Shown in pieces: positions 37,007 through 49,109 of a DNA stretch of 64,000 bases. Both the position numbers and the translations under genes were made by a program. The notes beneath the pieces are model-generated. The model saw nothing but the letters and a program-made list of their open reading frames with translations, had not been told where the DNA came from and did not search any database. The stretch's first letter is position 1. Each line of letters opens with the position of its first letter. Source of the stretch: Pezizomycotina sp. ARF18 (taxonomy: Eukaryota; Ascomycota); assembly GCA_002224055.1 (NCBI GenBank), contig AZLU01000115.1, positions 1 to 64,000 of the forward strand, written 5' to 3'.

Positions 37007-37787
37007 AAGGGCGGATATAAGGAAAGAAAATTATTGCGAATAATTTTGTTTAAATTTTTGTGGAACAAAAGAAAAAGTAGGTCTCGGAGCAATCTCACTT
37101 CATATAGATTATAGAGATATATAGAAATACAAATATGAAAAAAAAAATTTTTCTTATTATTCTCCATAAACATCATATCGGTGTCATATTTTATTCGGAA
37201 CGGAATTAAGCCAAATATCACGATTTGCGGGTTGAGGAAAGACATTCTTGCAGGTTTTTACCTGCCCGCCCTTGTCTTCTCCCTGTTGGGTATTTCATGA
37301 ATTCACTTGGGTGATTCTTTTTGGATTTCGATTCGGGTTTCGCACCGCTACATATCCGTATTTCGCCTATAATTTGACAAAAGAAGAAAAAAAGAAATCC
37401 TACCATCGCCGTCCAGCCTAAATAAGAGACCAAGTATGCCCTGGAGAAAAAAAATAGATAAGGGAAAAAGGGTATAATGAAATGCTATGTACACGAGAAG
37501 TATGAAGGAGTGTGAAATTTAGAGAGTTTTAGATATGTTCCTACAGCTCCAGCGCCACAAACAAGATGTAAGATCCAATATGTATATACGAAATTTTTTA
37601 ACCCCCCCCCAAAAAAAAAAAAAAAAAAAAAAAAAACCAAGCGAAGTTCTCAGAAAAGGAAGGGATGGAGGAGTGCGGGAATATGAGGTGGTATGAAGGA
37701 GTGCGTATGAAGAAGTGAGTGGGGGTTTTAGAGAGTAGTTAAATTAGTTATATAAAAAAAAATTTTATTTCTTTTATTCATTTTTTA
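37007..37787. other. Intergenic with C9A26 tract
   Basis: This lies between the convergent PNP (+) and small membrane protein (-) genes. It holds a run of 9 C followed by 26 A at 37602-37636 and direct repeats of GTATGAAGGAGTG-like purine-rich sequence near 37500 and 37690. No coding signal. Confidence 0.5.
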
Positions 37788-38450
37788 TCTCGTTCACATG
37801 AACCCAGCTTCCTCTGAGTCTTCTCCAGCTCGCTTTGCCTCTTCTCCGCTCTCTTCTCATCTGTGTCGCTATTGCCGTTCGAACTTGCGAACGAGACCTG
37901 CGAGTGGCTCCGTAGGCCGGCCTGCTCGACCTTCAGGAAACCTTTAGCGCCAGGAAGCTGGCTTGCCGCGGCGGCAGGGCAGGTCTCTCCCTGGATCGTC
38001 CCTCAGCTTCTCCAGAGCTTCGAGGATGAGCATCTGCTTTGCCTTCTCCTAGCAAGATCCTCTTGCATCATGCTCATTCGTAATGCTGTCCGTCTCTTTT
38101 CTTCCCTAACTTCAACCCTAACCTTGTGCCGCAGGTACGTCATGGCTACTAGGACGAGGACGAGAATTGCACCGGCTATAGCTCCAGCGATAATGGCTAC
38201 TTGGACGGGAACAGAAAGGTGACCGAGCATACTGGAAGGACGGAGCAGCCGGTTCAACATAATCGCTACCGTCACTCCCCGATGACTGCGTGTCGGCAAA
38301 ATTTTGGCCGGCAGTGTTCGGAGAATCACTGTAGTCCTGGGGCTCGGCGTCTGGTTGTTGTTGCTGCGGTACCGAAGGTTCTGTGGGGCGCGCCTGCGCG
38401 GAAAGTACGAACAGCAGAAGAAGAGGTATGTTTCGTAGTATTCTGAACAT
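37788..38450 (-). CDS. Small single-pass membrane protein with signal peptide
   Basis: ATG 38450 opens a signal peptide, MFRILRNIPLLLLFVLSAQA, followed by a polar, Q/P/S/D-rich stalk (PQQQQPDAEPQDYSDSPN). After a frame change near 38270 comes one hydrophobic helix, VAIIAGAIAGAILVLVLVAM, and then a basic cytosolic segment, RHKVRVEVREEKRRTALRMS, continuing helical. A further frame change leads to KRAEKRQSELEKTQRK and a stop at 37788. The layout (signal peptide, low-complexity ectodomain, Gly/Ala-rich helix, basic juxtamembrane) is common to fungal cell-wall sensor-like and mucin-like proteins. No named family was recognised. Confidence 0.65.
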
Positions 38451-40945
38451 CGTGATTCTATGTTGAAAGGGGTGGGGGAGGAAGTTTGGTCGGCACGGGC
38501 GAAGAAAGAAAGACTTTCTTTCTTGAATTTCGAAGATATATTTAGGTATTTATATAAACCGCCGTGATTTTTCTTTTTTTGATCAGATTACTTGAATCTA
38601 AGCCTGGCGATCGTCCTTCGATTATAGTATCCGTTGACGCTCTCGTGAGCTGCGGTCGTTTAATGCTTCCGAAGGCCTCGTCGCACGTAGCACCGTGGTA
38701 ATAATTCGCAAACAAAGCGAAAGGCTCCCTTGAAACGGTTAGGGAGAAGGGGAAAAAACGTGAGCCAAAAGAGAGAAAAAGATAATATAAAAAGAGGTGA
38801 CACTGGCTCTTTTTCTAGGATTTTCAAAATGATGCCAAGGGCTGGGGATACTATATATCCCTCCTTGGAGGGAAAGATCCTCGACCCAGCGCTTTCCTTA
38901 CGCCAGTTTCCCACCGTATCTACTTTTCCCCCTAAATGGTTTCCCTCTCTTTCTACCTCTAGACCACTTCTTTTCCCCCACCCCGTGTCCGCCATGTTTT
39001 TTCCTTTTTTTTTTCTGCACCTGCGCAGATTCTCTCCGGAAGCGAGAGAGGGCAAGTCCGGATTGAGGTACAACTGGGTTGAACTTGCTCAATCCACTTC
39101 ATTTCCATCCAATTGCTATCATCTCTTCGCGCCGGTGGTGTTCTGATGGTGTTGAGATTGATTCGGACGTTCTTGGTGATGGCTGGCGCTGATGGACGTG
39201 AGTGGTCTCACCTGGTCTAGTCGCCAAATCACGGTAGCGAATGGAGACCTGCAAATGGACCCGCTCTATATGGCTTGGCGAAGGGAAGCCAACTTTTAAT
39301 GTAAAATTTGAAAATGGACCGGCGCTTAGAAGCGAGTTGGTGTGGGTGGGGCGAAATTGAAATCTATTGCTATTTAGCTCAGAACTCAGGCACACAGGCA
39401 CCACCATCACCACACACAATCAATCAACAACTCAGGATCAACGGTTTGTTCAATTTTCTTTTGTGATTTCGCTGAAAGAGTACGTATAACAGAGGAGGGA
39501 AAATAGTGGAATAAATACCTATTAGATAGTCTTCCTTGGTTGTTATTTCTTTTTGAATCCTGCTCCGGAATCCGAGGAGACAATATGTTTGTGGAGGAGG
39601 CAGTGCACGCGTGATGCTTCTGCAATCAAGCCAAAGAATAAGAAGAATCAAGTCCTCTTGCAATTGCATCTCGAGAGGGAAAAAAAAATTGTATGCAGGT
39701 GACAGTCCACCAGAGGAGGATGCGCAACCGCCGGTAGAATACGCAGTTCCACTTTTTATCTGCAACTTACGTACGCCATACCTGGGAAAGAGTGTTAGAG
39801 CCTAAATGGAAGGAAGAAGGATGCCTCCTTTTGATTGCCGAGCAGATATTTGGTTATTGTGGTAGATTAAATCTCAATACCAAGCTGGGGCTATCCAGAA
39901 TAAGCAGAATACTCAGCGGTTGCAGGAATTACCAAATATCCCAAGAGGACAAATATTATTCTTTTTCACACCTGCGATAGCTGATGCTAAGCTTTCACGC
40001 GCCGTACCGAGGGGAAGCAGTAGTAATAGTGGTGTTATATAATAGAGGTGGAAAGCTATATATTCTCTATCCGAGATTAAAATCGCGAACCGAATTCTAA
40101 TCCGAAAGGGGGCCAATCTCCGTACAGCGTCAAGTTGATGATGATGGCGGCACGAGGAATGGCGAGTCTCTCGGTATTAGGTTCCGAATGTCCAATAAAT
40201 TGAGATAGGGCCGAGGGGTGGATTGAAAGATACCCGACATATTTTGAGATTGGATAGGCGCTCTGTATTCGAAAGGTTGAGAATGACCACAACACTTAAA
40301 AGAAAAAGTTAGCCTATACTTTTGCTATCCAAAAAAAAAAAAAAGAAAAAAAAAACGCTCTCGCAGGCGCCATAATGCATATGGATGCAAAGTTGGGACG
40401 GTTTGAAAGCCCTTTGGAGGACGCTTGAGCTCTTGATTCTTACAACCTGCGAAGAAAGATGAAAGCGGTACCGACAGCGCTAGCTTCAGCGCCCCTTGTT
40501 TTGACCCTTTTCGAGTTAGCCGCCCAAGGGGAGACCAGGTGCTTTGAAATACTTGGGAAGAGTCGATAAGATGACTACTCATTTGATATTTATCTGATGG
40601 AGTGATGACTCTTAGAGTCTAGATATGGAAGTATTTTTTAAAGTCGGTGAGGCTTTGAAAGCTCTTGTGCTATATCTCATAACGAAGGGTTTGGGAGTAT
40701 GATGAGATCTCCTCTACCCGATTAAGACGAAGTGGAATATAGCGTGAAGAATGTACAGTACCAATTGGAAGAATCTGCCCAGCGAATTAAATTAATATAA
40801 AGAGGACTTACTTCGATAACAGCAATAACTGCCTTCCGTCAGCTGCTATTTGCGATCGGCAAATAATGGAAATAAATGTAGAAAGCATATTGTTTCACAA
40901 CCTCTTCGAACTATTTCGCGCGTGAAATGCATCTAAGTGTAGGAT

Positions 40946-40980
<35 letters not shown>

Positions 40981-42187
40981 TGGTAGTAGTAGTATATAAT
41001 CGTAATCGTATTGATGCAAACGGCATGAAGGATGTCGCCATGTCGATCGAGAGTGGGAAGTGCGGTATATAAATGATAGCTGCTCCCCCGGCTTCACCAC
41101 CAATTACAAATTATATACTATATACACTAAAAGATTTTTTTTAATATAATAATAATAATAATATTTCTTCACAAACAAATGCTTGACCTCTTTTCCTTCT
41201 TTTTCGTCGTTACTCATTAGCATAAACAGCATTCAACCTTAGATAAAAGTATTAATACTTGACTTCTATATGATAGATAGGATCTCACTTGCTAGCTACT
41301 TTACTACTATATCGAAGAATAATATTCCTTTTTTTTTTTTTTTTTTTTTTTTTTTCCAATGGCATATCGTGCAATACATCGTTTCTTTATTTAATAAATT
41401 GGTAATTTTTTTTTTTTGTTTGAAGGGAAAGGATTCCGGTTGTTAAATCATTTCCCTAGGAAATGACTATCTCAATGCTCGAACAAGGAACGCCCGACCA
41501 TTCGACGATAATTGACGCAAATAGGTATTCGTACAGGACGAAAACCTACTACTAAAGCGGGGCAAGCGAATGGGTGGCTTGCTTTCACATCGGCAGTTTG
41601 GATTCCTCCCGAGCTCAAATCTCCCGAGCCAATAAAATGAATTTAGCTCGAGCTTTCCTGCAGCTTGAGAGACGACCAATTCCTGTAAAATCCCGGTTTG
41701 GGTGTTTCACAAATGTTCAAAATAATTAGAAAAATCACTCAAAAACTCTAACTAGCGTCTTTTCATAGGTGGATAAGAACGGGCGATCGCGATCTAAAAC
41801 CGTGAGGTTGTCATTGCTTTTAGTTAGAGTAGCCTCGGAGAAATGGGGAAGAAGAACGCGACCAATGGCGAAGGTGTATGAGAATCTGGATCTTTCAATC
41901 CTGTTCTCTTCTTGCATTAGTCGCGTCCGAGCTGAAAAACGCAGCTGCTCCCCTTACCATGCATCCACATTATCATGCTGGTTATTACCTCCGCATTCTT
42001 GGTGCCAATATGTTTGGCACCCGGTGCAGGAGGGTTTGCGTGTCGGGGATATAAAAAGCCAGGGGGGTTCTGGAGTCAATTGACCACAAAGTTTTCGAAT
42101 CTACTTTAAAACCAAACTTCAATTGCGTATATATGTACATTAAGTTTCCTTCCAAAGAATCAAGCATAAAAGAAAGAAAAACAAGCT
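38451..42187. other. Long region without a confident gene
   Basis: It holds a (TAG)n microsatellite (40946-40994), T27 at 41329-41355, A-runs near 40331-40355 and AT-rich DNA at 41100-41410. Open frames of 100-138 codons at 38660-39146 and 39099-39419 overlap on both strands in T- and P-rich DNA and show no domain. A lineage-specific gene could be hidden here. The promoters of the membrane protein (-) and CmcJ-like gene (+) lie at its two ends. Confidence 0.45.
40946..40994. repeat. (TAG)n microsatellite, slightly interrupted
   Basis: About 12 TAG units, an extra TG, then four more units. Simple-sequence repeat in non-coding DNA. Confidence 0.9.
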
Positions 42188-43258
42188 ATGACACACGCGA
42201 TCTTCCGTTACGTCGATATCGATACCGTGGCGCCATTTACCCGCGGCGAGAAAGACGATTGGTTCATTCGAGGGCAAGCCTTGGTCCAGAGCCGATGCGG
42301 ACGCGCCTTCCTTCCGCCGTACTGGAAGCAAAGTCTCGTCCTCGACGCCCGCGACTTGCCTGAGCTGTCTGACGTCGACGTTTCCGGTTTCGCCCTCGTC
42401 CGCTCGCGCCTAGCGGATGGCGCCCACACGAAGGATTTTCAGCACGACGGTGTCATCCGCAGCGATACTAGCGCGAGGTGGAAGAGCTCCTGCGCGATAA
42501 CCTTCCCGGCCCTATTCGAAAAGTCATCGTCTACGACACACTATCCGCAAAAACGACCGCTCGCGCCGCGGAACCCGTGCGGGCCGTACACGTGGACCAG
42601 ACGCCTCGCGCGGCCGAAAATCGCGTGCGCCGGCACGTACCCGACGTAGAAGAGGCAGAGGAGTTGATCCGTAGCGGGCGGCGGTATCAACTGATAAATG
42701 TGTGGCGCCCGATCGGCACCCGGCATTGGAGTATCCTTTAGCTGTAGTCGATTGGCGCAGCACGGTACCGAGGATCTCATCCCGCTGATAACCTTGTACC
42801 CGAAAAATCATAACAAGGGTAAAGAAAGGCTCCCTGACCGAGTGCACTTGCTACTACGGATGCATACGAAGCAAAAGGTTCGTATTATTCTCGAGTGTTT
42901 TTTTTTTTTTTTTTTTTTTTTTTTTCAATTTTGTATTTCACGCCGTATATACCTCCCATAGAACGCATCTTTAGTGCTTTTATATCGATTCGCTCTCCCC
43001 TTTTGGGCTTGCTCCGCTAAGCAATTGTTTAGGAGAAACCTACGGCGTCTTACCAAGCGAAACCACCGGTTTTACTATTACAAAAGGCATGGAGCCCGAC
43101 GAAGCTTTGTTATAAGAGTTCGACAGCTGGGGGACAGCCAACTGGAGGAAAGCCAGGCGTAGCAGATTACGCGCTGCATACGCTTTCATTGATCCTTCAT
43201 GCCTGAGAATGTAAAACCGAGGCATAGTATCGAGGCCTATTGCCTCGTGTTTTTATGA
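42188..43258 (+). CDS. CmcJ/AsaB-type hydroxylase/desaturase family protein
   Basis: ATG 42188 reads MTHAIFRYVDIDTVAPFTRG, the family's usual opening, then LVLDARDLPELSDVDVSGFA. After frame changes come VEELLRDNLPGPIRKVIVYD and then AVHVDQTPRAAENRVRRHVP, which carries the H-x-D pair of the family's metal site. RRYQLINVWRPI, PLAVVDWRSTVPRDLIPADN and a T28-bearing intron (about 42880-42958) follow. The last exon gives NHRFYYYKGMEPDEALL (mixed frames), FIDPSCPENVKPRHSIEAYC and LVFL, with the stop at 43256-43258. Relatives (CmcJ, NvfI, AsaB) are non-haem iron, 2-oxoglutarate-type enzymes of secondary metabolism, but many genome copies are uncharacterised. No biosynthetic core enzyme lies nearby. 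Substrate unknown. Confidence 0.86.
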
Positions 43259-43869
43259 CGATGACGACCGTCACCACAACCGTGGTATTATTTCGATAGA
43301 TTAACGTGAACATGTCCATAGCTGTGTAAGGAAAGAGAACTTTGTGCTACACATGGTTGACAATTATCGTGCATGGGGATATTGATAGACAGTTCAATAG
43401 GATAGATTTAATATTTTTACAGACGCAATATAGTATTCACGATATTATAACATCATACTACTAATTCTTTATACCAAGTAATTGGTAATACAGTAATTTT
43501 TGTCTTTATCGTTATGTAAAATAGCAAGAATATAATCGCTCGGATTTAGCATAGAATACGGAGTATCAACATTAAGAGTAGAGTACAGCTTCAAGCTAAT
43601 TTTTTCCACCCAAAAAACGCCTATCAAAAATCATTCAGCAAAATAAAGCTACCATATACAAAAATCCTTGCCAAAATATATACTATTAATCCAGCTATAC
43701 GGCCGTCTTTGGATTAATCCAGACCCGTATCTCATCCGTCCCCTCTTGAATATGTCACCGATGGCAGACAGGATTTGCCAAAGCAGTCTCGGAATATAAC
43801 TAAATAAAAGCTGTTAGCAGAGTCCGCCAAAGTAGGAAAAGCAATTCTGCTTACATTATCATTTCTTTC
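43259..43869. other. Intergenic between convergent genes
   Basis: AT-rich 3' flanks of the CmcJ-like (+) and ankyrin (-) genes. No coding signal. Confidence 0.5.
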
Positions 43870-45370
43870 AATACTCGGAGGATGATAATGACACAGTCAC
43901 AGCCATCCGAACAGGACGCTGACGCCCCATTCGAGAAACTTCAGAGTGGCCTTACCCCGCCAAACGGACTTTGGGAGGGTGATAAATATCCACTTGAAAA
44001 CCTCAATAAAGCCGTTCATGACGTCCTCCACGTCAAGCTTTTAATGAACCGTAGTATAACGACAACCAAGGTGTGTATAGCGAAGCGACCTTGCCGACAA
44101 AATCACCGATCAACTTGACGGTCGTGACGACGGCGGACTTGATGAAACGGCACACCTGAGCCGTAACACGCGGGAGGCTATGCCTGAAAAAGTGCACCGT
44201 CACTTTGTAAATGTACACCGAAAACTCTTTCAGGCCCCGTGCGACCTCTTTCACGGCCTGACATAAACCTGGAGAATGCTTTCGCGAACCTCCACGCCCG
44301 TCGGGGAGCTTTTTGGAGATTCGACGATAGCTTTGGAGGTGTTGACCAGGAAGCTCATATCCATCCGGCTAGCTTGTCACGGTTCATGTGTAAAAATTTG
44401 AGACCTTGCCAGAGGGGTAGGATAACGGCGTGCTTGGGAACCTGGTAGAGTAGGAACTTGGGTACGTCCCAGATGAGAACTTGCCGACGCGGTATATTTT
44501 GTAACCCGCGGATCTGATCCGTAGGAGAGCTTTCTTGTTTTTATCTATAAGAAAAAGCTATTAGAATTTAATCCCTTTGTTTTATGGAGTGGTTTTCGCT
44601 CACATTTCCACCGTTTCATTCCTCGCCGCGCCTGGTAGTAAATAATCAACGATTTCTTTACGCTTGTAAACGGCCGGCGATACGAAGCGCAAGCATGCGT
44701 CTGGAGCAACGAGGCTGTCGTGCAGTGGTAGACATCTACCAGCAGTTTTACCAAAGGTAAATTTCCTTTATGGGCTGCGATCATAAGCGCGTCCGCTGCA
44801 TCCTGTCCGATGCGCAGTGTATGGGGAAATGTACGTCGAAAATTCGTTCACGTCGGCGCCAAAGTCTACGAGCTGTGGACGATTCTTATATGGCCTAAAG
44901 TACTTTCAGTTAGATATTTTTTTTCTTCTTTTTTGTAAGAACCGAATGTTACCAGCATCGCAAGCAGCCCCAGCGGTGTCCGCCCCACCCTATCTTCGTG
45001 CCAACGGTCGCGAAAACCGGAGCTTATGAAAGCGTTTATTATCTCATCCTGCCGTTCTCTATCGCCCGATATAACCTGCCACGACTTCCGCCTCAATCTG
45101 CGCCCTTACTTCTTCATTATCGAGATCGTCGTCGACGATAAAGTCCGATATCGCTAACGTCTGTTCCTGTGCGCGTCGGGGCAGTTGTGTAGTCTGGTAA
45201 CTCATTCCTTCGGATTTCTAGGGAAGTTGCAGCTGGCGGGTCGTTTTCATTCCCGCGACGCTGTCGCAGGTTGGCCAGGTCTCCATGTAGGGAGCCGGTG
45301 GAGCTGTACAGAGGCGGCGCGGTTCTGTTGCTACGTATGTCATCGTGAAATGCTTTAATGGATTGCTTTC
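43870..45370 (-). CDS. Ankyrin-repeat protein with helical C-terminal array
   Basis: The minus strand starts in a polar leader (RTAPPLYSSTGSLHGDLANL, then PDYTTAPT) and an acidic patch, ISDFIVDDDLDNEEVRAQIE. IINAFISSGFRDRWHEDRVG and RTPL follow, then, after an intron near 44940-44890, LVDFGADVNEFSTY. The clearest ankyrin unit is AADALMIAAHKGNLPLVKLL (about 44795-44735). The C-terminal half is a series of amphipathic or hydrophobic stretches: RIRSAGYKIYRVGKF, VKEVARGLKEFSVYIYKVTV, KSAVVTTVKLIGDFVGKVAS and GFIEVFKWIFITLPKSVWRG. I recall this layout from fungal ankyrin proteins of unknown function. The start is approximate, and at least eight frame changes occur. Confidence 0.8.
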
Positions 45371-46182
45371 TTTGGAGATAAAAAACTTCCTTCGCGTCAA
45401 AAGGCGAAAGGAGATAATATATATATATATACACACTTGCACCTCTATATCTCTAACTAGTCTCAGCCTCGCCGCCCCCTCACGAATGACGAGCTAGGCG
45501 AGCGAATAAAAAGCAATAATACATCAAGAAAGAAGCGATGACTAGGCCTTTCAAAGCAGGCATCATTCCTCGGTTCCACATAAAATGCCTTGGGGTGCAG
45601 GAACTCAGACCACTAAAACTTTGATAATGAGGTGACTGGATAGAAAGAGGGGATTGCGTGGGGGAAGACGTGTCTCGTCATGTTTCAATCGGGAGTTTCC
45701 GCGCGACCAAAATAATTTAATAGGCGCTTCGGAAGTCGTGCAGGGCTCACTTGCGTAACTTTAAGTGGAGTGACCGCGCTGATATACATTTTCACATGTG
45801 AAATTCAAAATCCTCTTTGGTCATGTTACAGCAGAACTCAAGTTAACATCTCAACAAAATATTCGCAGTTTTTTAGTGCGAGGTGAAACAGGATGAAAAC
45901 TTACGCGTACGCGAAGTATTGGAGGCTATGGCGAGAGACGGAGATGTTCGTCTAGTTCATGCATCTTTTGAAAGAGGCCTGTTGGCAATGCCGGTAGCGG
46001 AGAGGATTAATTGAGGGCATCGCTGGTGGAATAGGACTCAGGCCGCCCCAAGACACTGGCCGCGAACCTCGGCGCCGACCGATTGAATAGATATTGAGTC
46101 ACCAATTCGTTTGTCTAAGGCTTTTAGTTCTATCCACGATAGTGATTTTTCGTCTGATCTAAAGTACACTGCCCTGGTTCCT
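45371..46182. other. Intergenic
   Basis: The promoter side of the ankyrin gene, with a (TA)n block at about 45418-45431. No coding signal. Confidence 0.45.
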
Positions 46183-46811
46183 TTACAATTTCGGCGAGGA
46201 AGCGAGAAAAGGCTGACCTCGCAGGCTGAAGAGGCTGAAAAATTGGCTTTGAATAGGACAGCTTGACTGCGCCATCAGATTATTTGACCGTGGAGCTTTG
46301 TCTGGTAAAGCTAGTAGTATAGCGTAGATGAATGCCTTTGATACCCAGGTAAACATTGGCCCGATAATTGATTGAATGCCCATCTCCATAACTTTCAGTC
46401 TTCTGGCACTGCTGAGTATCACCGCCGCCGATAGTGAAGTACGTGTTGTAGTACTGCACGCTCTTATTACATGTCAATATCTGATGAGGAGGTTAATGGT
46501 GTCTTCATAGAATATAGCAAAGGAACCGTCTAGGATAGACCTGTATTGATTTTAGATTGCTTGTTTCTTGGGCTTCAGAAGCTCTGATTGAAGTGAATGC
46601 AAATTTGAAGCTTGGTTGCAGGTGAAAATATATTTTAGTAAGAAATAATTTTCAACAACCGTCGACGTGTCTCCCGCGATGTTCGCGTAGTCCCGCAAAT
46701 GCAGGCTGAAGGAGCACACCAGTCTCTAAAATGAAGTGTAAAGAACATCTTGTGAAGTTGACACACGCTCAGACGACTTCAAGGCTTCTAGAATATGTAA
46801 AAGCGCCATGA
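46183..46811 (-). CDS. Candidate coding region, unknown
   Basis: One minus-strand frame from ATG 46811 reads MALLHILEALKSSERVSTSQ, passes a stop at about 46740, and continues SFSLHLRDYANIAGDTSTVV and ENYFLLKYIF. After two more stops, AVILSSARRLKVMEMGIQSI and SKAFIYAILLALPDKA run to a stop at 46183. Helix-rich composition and persistence of a single frame are suggestive, but there is no recognised motif. It may be a decayed gene or chance. Confidence 0.25.
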
Positions 46812-47074
46812 TTACTTTTGACTAAAGAGACACTCGCGATCGGCGAGCAACGTGACAACGTGTTTTCTCTATTTTTTATTAATTAAATTTTTTTTTTCCT
46901 CCACCTCGTAGAAAAGGGCTGAAGCCATCTAACAATTTGCCGCCTTCTCTCTCTTTTTTTTCCTTGAAAATCTTCAACAATTGTGTTCTTCGATTCCTTT
47001 CTTTTGATAACGTTTTCCTAACCGCAAATCGAAACCCATTGCTCTATCGCAATTGATAATACTTATAAATAAAC

Positions 47075-47912
47075 ATGAGTACCAGTCTTACCAAATCAGG
47101 CGAACCGTCTTCGGCGTCTTCAGACTTCGTTGACCGTACCACCCTGAACGAAGAGCTGGAAGAACCAGCAACTACCTACAATCGTAAGTCGTCTTGGTTC
47201 CCTTGCGCTAAGCTCGGCGCTTCGTAACGAAATTTGCTGATTTGTAAAGCGAACTTCTAGTCGCTACTACACTGCGAAGGGGTACGAGCCACCGCAGGCG
47301 CTCAGCCAACGTCTTCAAACCTGCTTCTGAGGCGATGAAAAAATTCGCCGAGGGTCAGAAGCAGAAGGTTCAGGACGGGTTGGCCAATGGGGCATCGGCT
47401 CCCGTTTCAAAACGGGATTGCCTGTCTCTCCACTCTACCTCAAGCAATGACGGGTTTGACAGCGCACCCTTCCACGGCTCCCAGCAGCAGCAGGAGGAGG
47501 AGGTAGGCATGCAGCCAGCCACGGTACGTATCGCCATGCTCACTTTGTAGAGCCAAGCTAACCCTTCCCGTGCAGAGCAAAGTGATTACATACCGACCGC
47601 ATCCCGGAACCTACTGTTGTTGGTCCCACTCGTAAGCTTTCGCATTGCCATGGGAAAATATTTCCACCAAACGGCGCGCAGTCCAGAGGACAACAGTGGG
47701 AGTATCCACCTGCTGACGACCTTCGGGTCAATGGTAAGCATGCAAGCTGCTGAGAAAAGTGAAGCCTTTGAAGCTAATAATGTACAGATTTTCGAGTACC
47801 AGAGCAGCAGCAGCAGCAGGCCCTGCCCGCGCTAGAGCCGTCGAAACCCGTGACTTCGGCGTTCGAACGAATTTCGGAAGCGTACAAGTCCTTTGCAGCG
47901 AGGTATGGCTAG
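47075..47912 (+). CDS. Hypothetical Gln-rich protein, multi-exon
   Basis: ATG 47075 gives MSTSLTKSGEPSSASSDFVD and LNEELEEPATTYN. An intron at 47184-47260 joins in frame to RRSANVFKPASEAMKKFAEG and later GSQQQQEEE (a CAG/GAG repeat at 47481-47502). Further likely introns are at 47525-47577, about 47631-47680 and 47733-47788 (all GT-AG). The final exon reads RVPEQQQQQALPALEPSKPV and TSAFERISEAYKSFAARYG, with a TAG at 47910. The first two exons are intact without frame repair, unusual in this window. No family is recognised. The basic RR patch and Q-rich segments would suit a nuclear protein, but that is inference. Confidence 0.6.
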
Positions 47913-48606
47913 TGGCCTGACCTTAGATTATGATCTGCATTTTCATTGCGCTTGTTATAGTGTCGGTGGGATGTGCTATACCGTCGCGATACAGCGCCGA
48001 ATAAACATTCGTTTCCTCCCCAAGTAATGCGTATTTTTTTTTTTTTTTACTTCCTCGGCTGTTCAAATTTGGTGTTGTCCGCGCTGTGTCTCTCTTTTTC
48101 CCTCCACCAAAAAAAAAAAAAAATGACAATCTTCTTTTTTTTTTTCTCCCTCGGCTAACCTCCTCAAAGCCTATTCCCCTTTCGTCGACAAATAAATAAA
48201 TAAATTCAAAAAAAAAAAAAATTTCCCACTGCCTAATAATCTTATCGTCTTCTTCCCTCCCGTCGTCAACGTGCCTTGATTCATCACCTTCGTCGTCGTC
48301 AACCTCCTCTTCATTATAACATCCGACATCAAGATATATAAAAATACAAGCAGACTATTGTTGTGAAAGCCAGGTATGTATTGTCCCCCATTCTTAGGTT
48401 GTTCGCCTTGACCCCAATCCGTTTTACGTTTAAACACATGCAAATCCCATTCCTCTCTCGTCACTTACCAAAAGATGAAAGATGATTGCGAACCTGCTAA
48501 CGTATCTTAAACAAACAGCTTTTTGTTTTGAGCGGCGAATTGTTTAAAACTTAACAGAGAAAAAGATTTTTTTTTTTTTCTTTTTTCTTTAATTATTATC
48601 TCCAAA
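47913..48606. other. PEX11 upstream region
   Basis: T- and A-runs (48037-48049, 48109-48123, 48209-48221, 48567-48579) and pyrimidine-rich DNA. A 97-codon minus-strand frame at 48171-48464 lacks any motif and is not called. Confidence 0.45.
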
Positions 48607-49063
48607 ATGGTCGTCGACTCATTAACATACCACCCCACCGTCTCCACCTCCTCCGCTTCCTCTCGACAACTCGTAAGTAGTACCCCAAGAAAAAATCCTT
48701 CTCCTGTGACTAAAATATCGATCTAAAACTAATCCCTGTGTAGTCGGCCGCGACAAACTCCTGAGGCTTCTCCAGTACATCTCTCGCTTCCTCTCTTTCT
48801 ACCTCTACCGGAAGGGCTACAGCTCCGCCGCCATCGCACCGTTCGAAGCCATGAAGAGCAGTTCGGCATGACCCGCAAGCTAATGCGCGTCGGAAAGAAC
48901 GTTGAGAGCTTCAGGCTGCCGCCATCGCCGCTGATGAGAAGTCCGTTGATCCGTGCTGCGTTATGCCTCGTTGGCCGGCATCTTGGTTATGCGGGCTACC
49001 TAACGCTTGACTCTATTCACTATGTAAGTGTCAAACATTGTCTCAAATAAAACTAGTCTTTTC

Positions 49064-49109
<46 letters not shown>

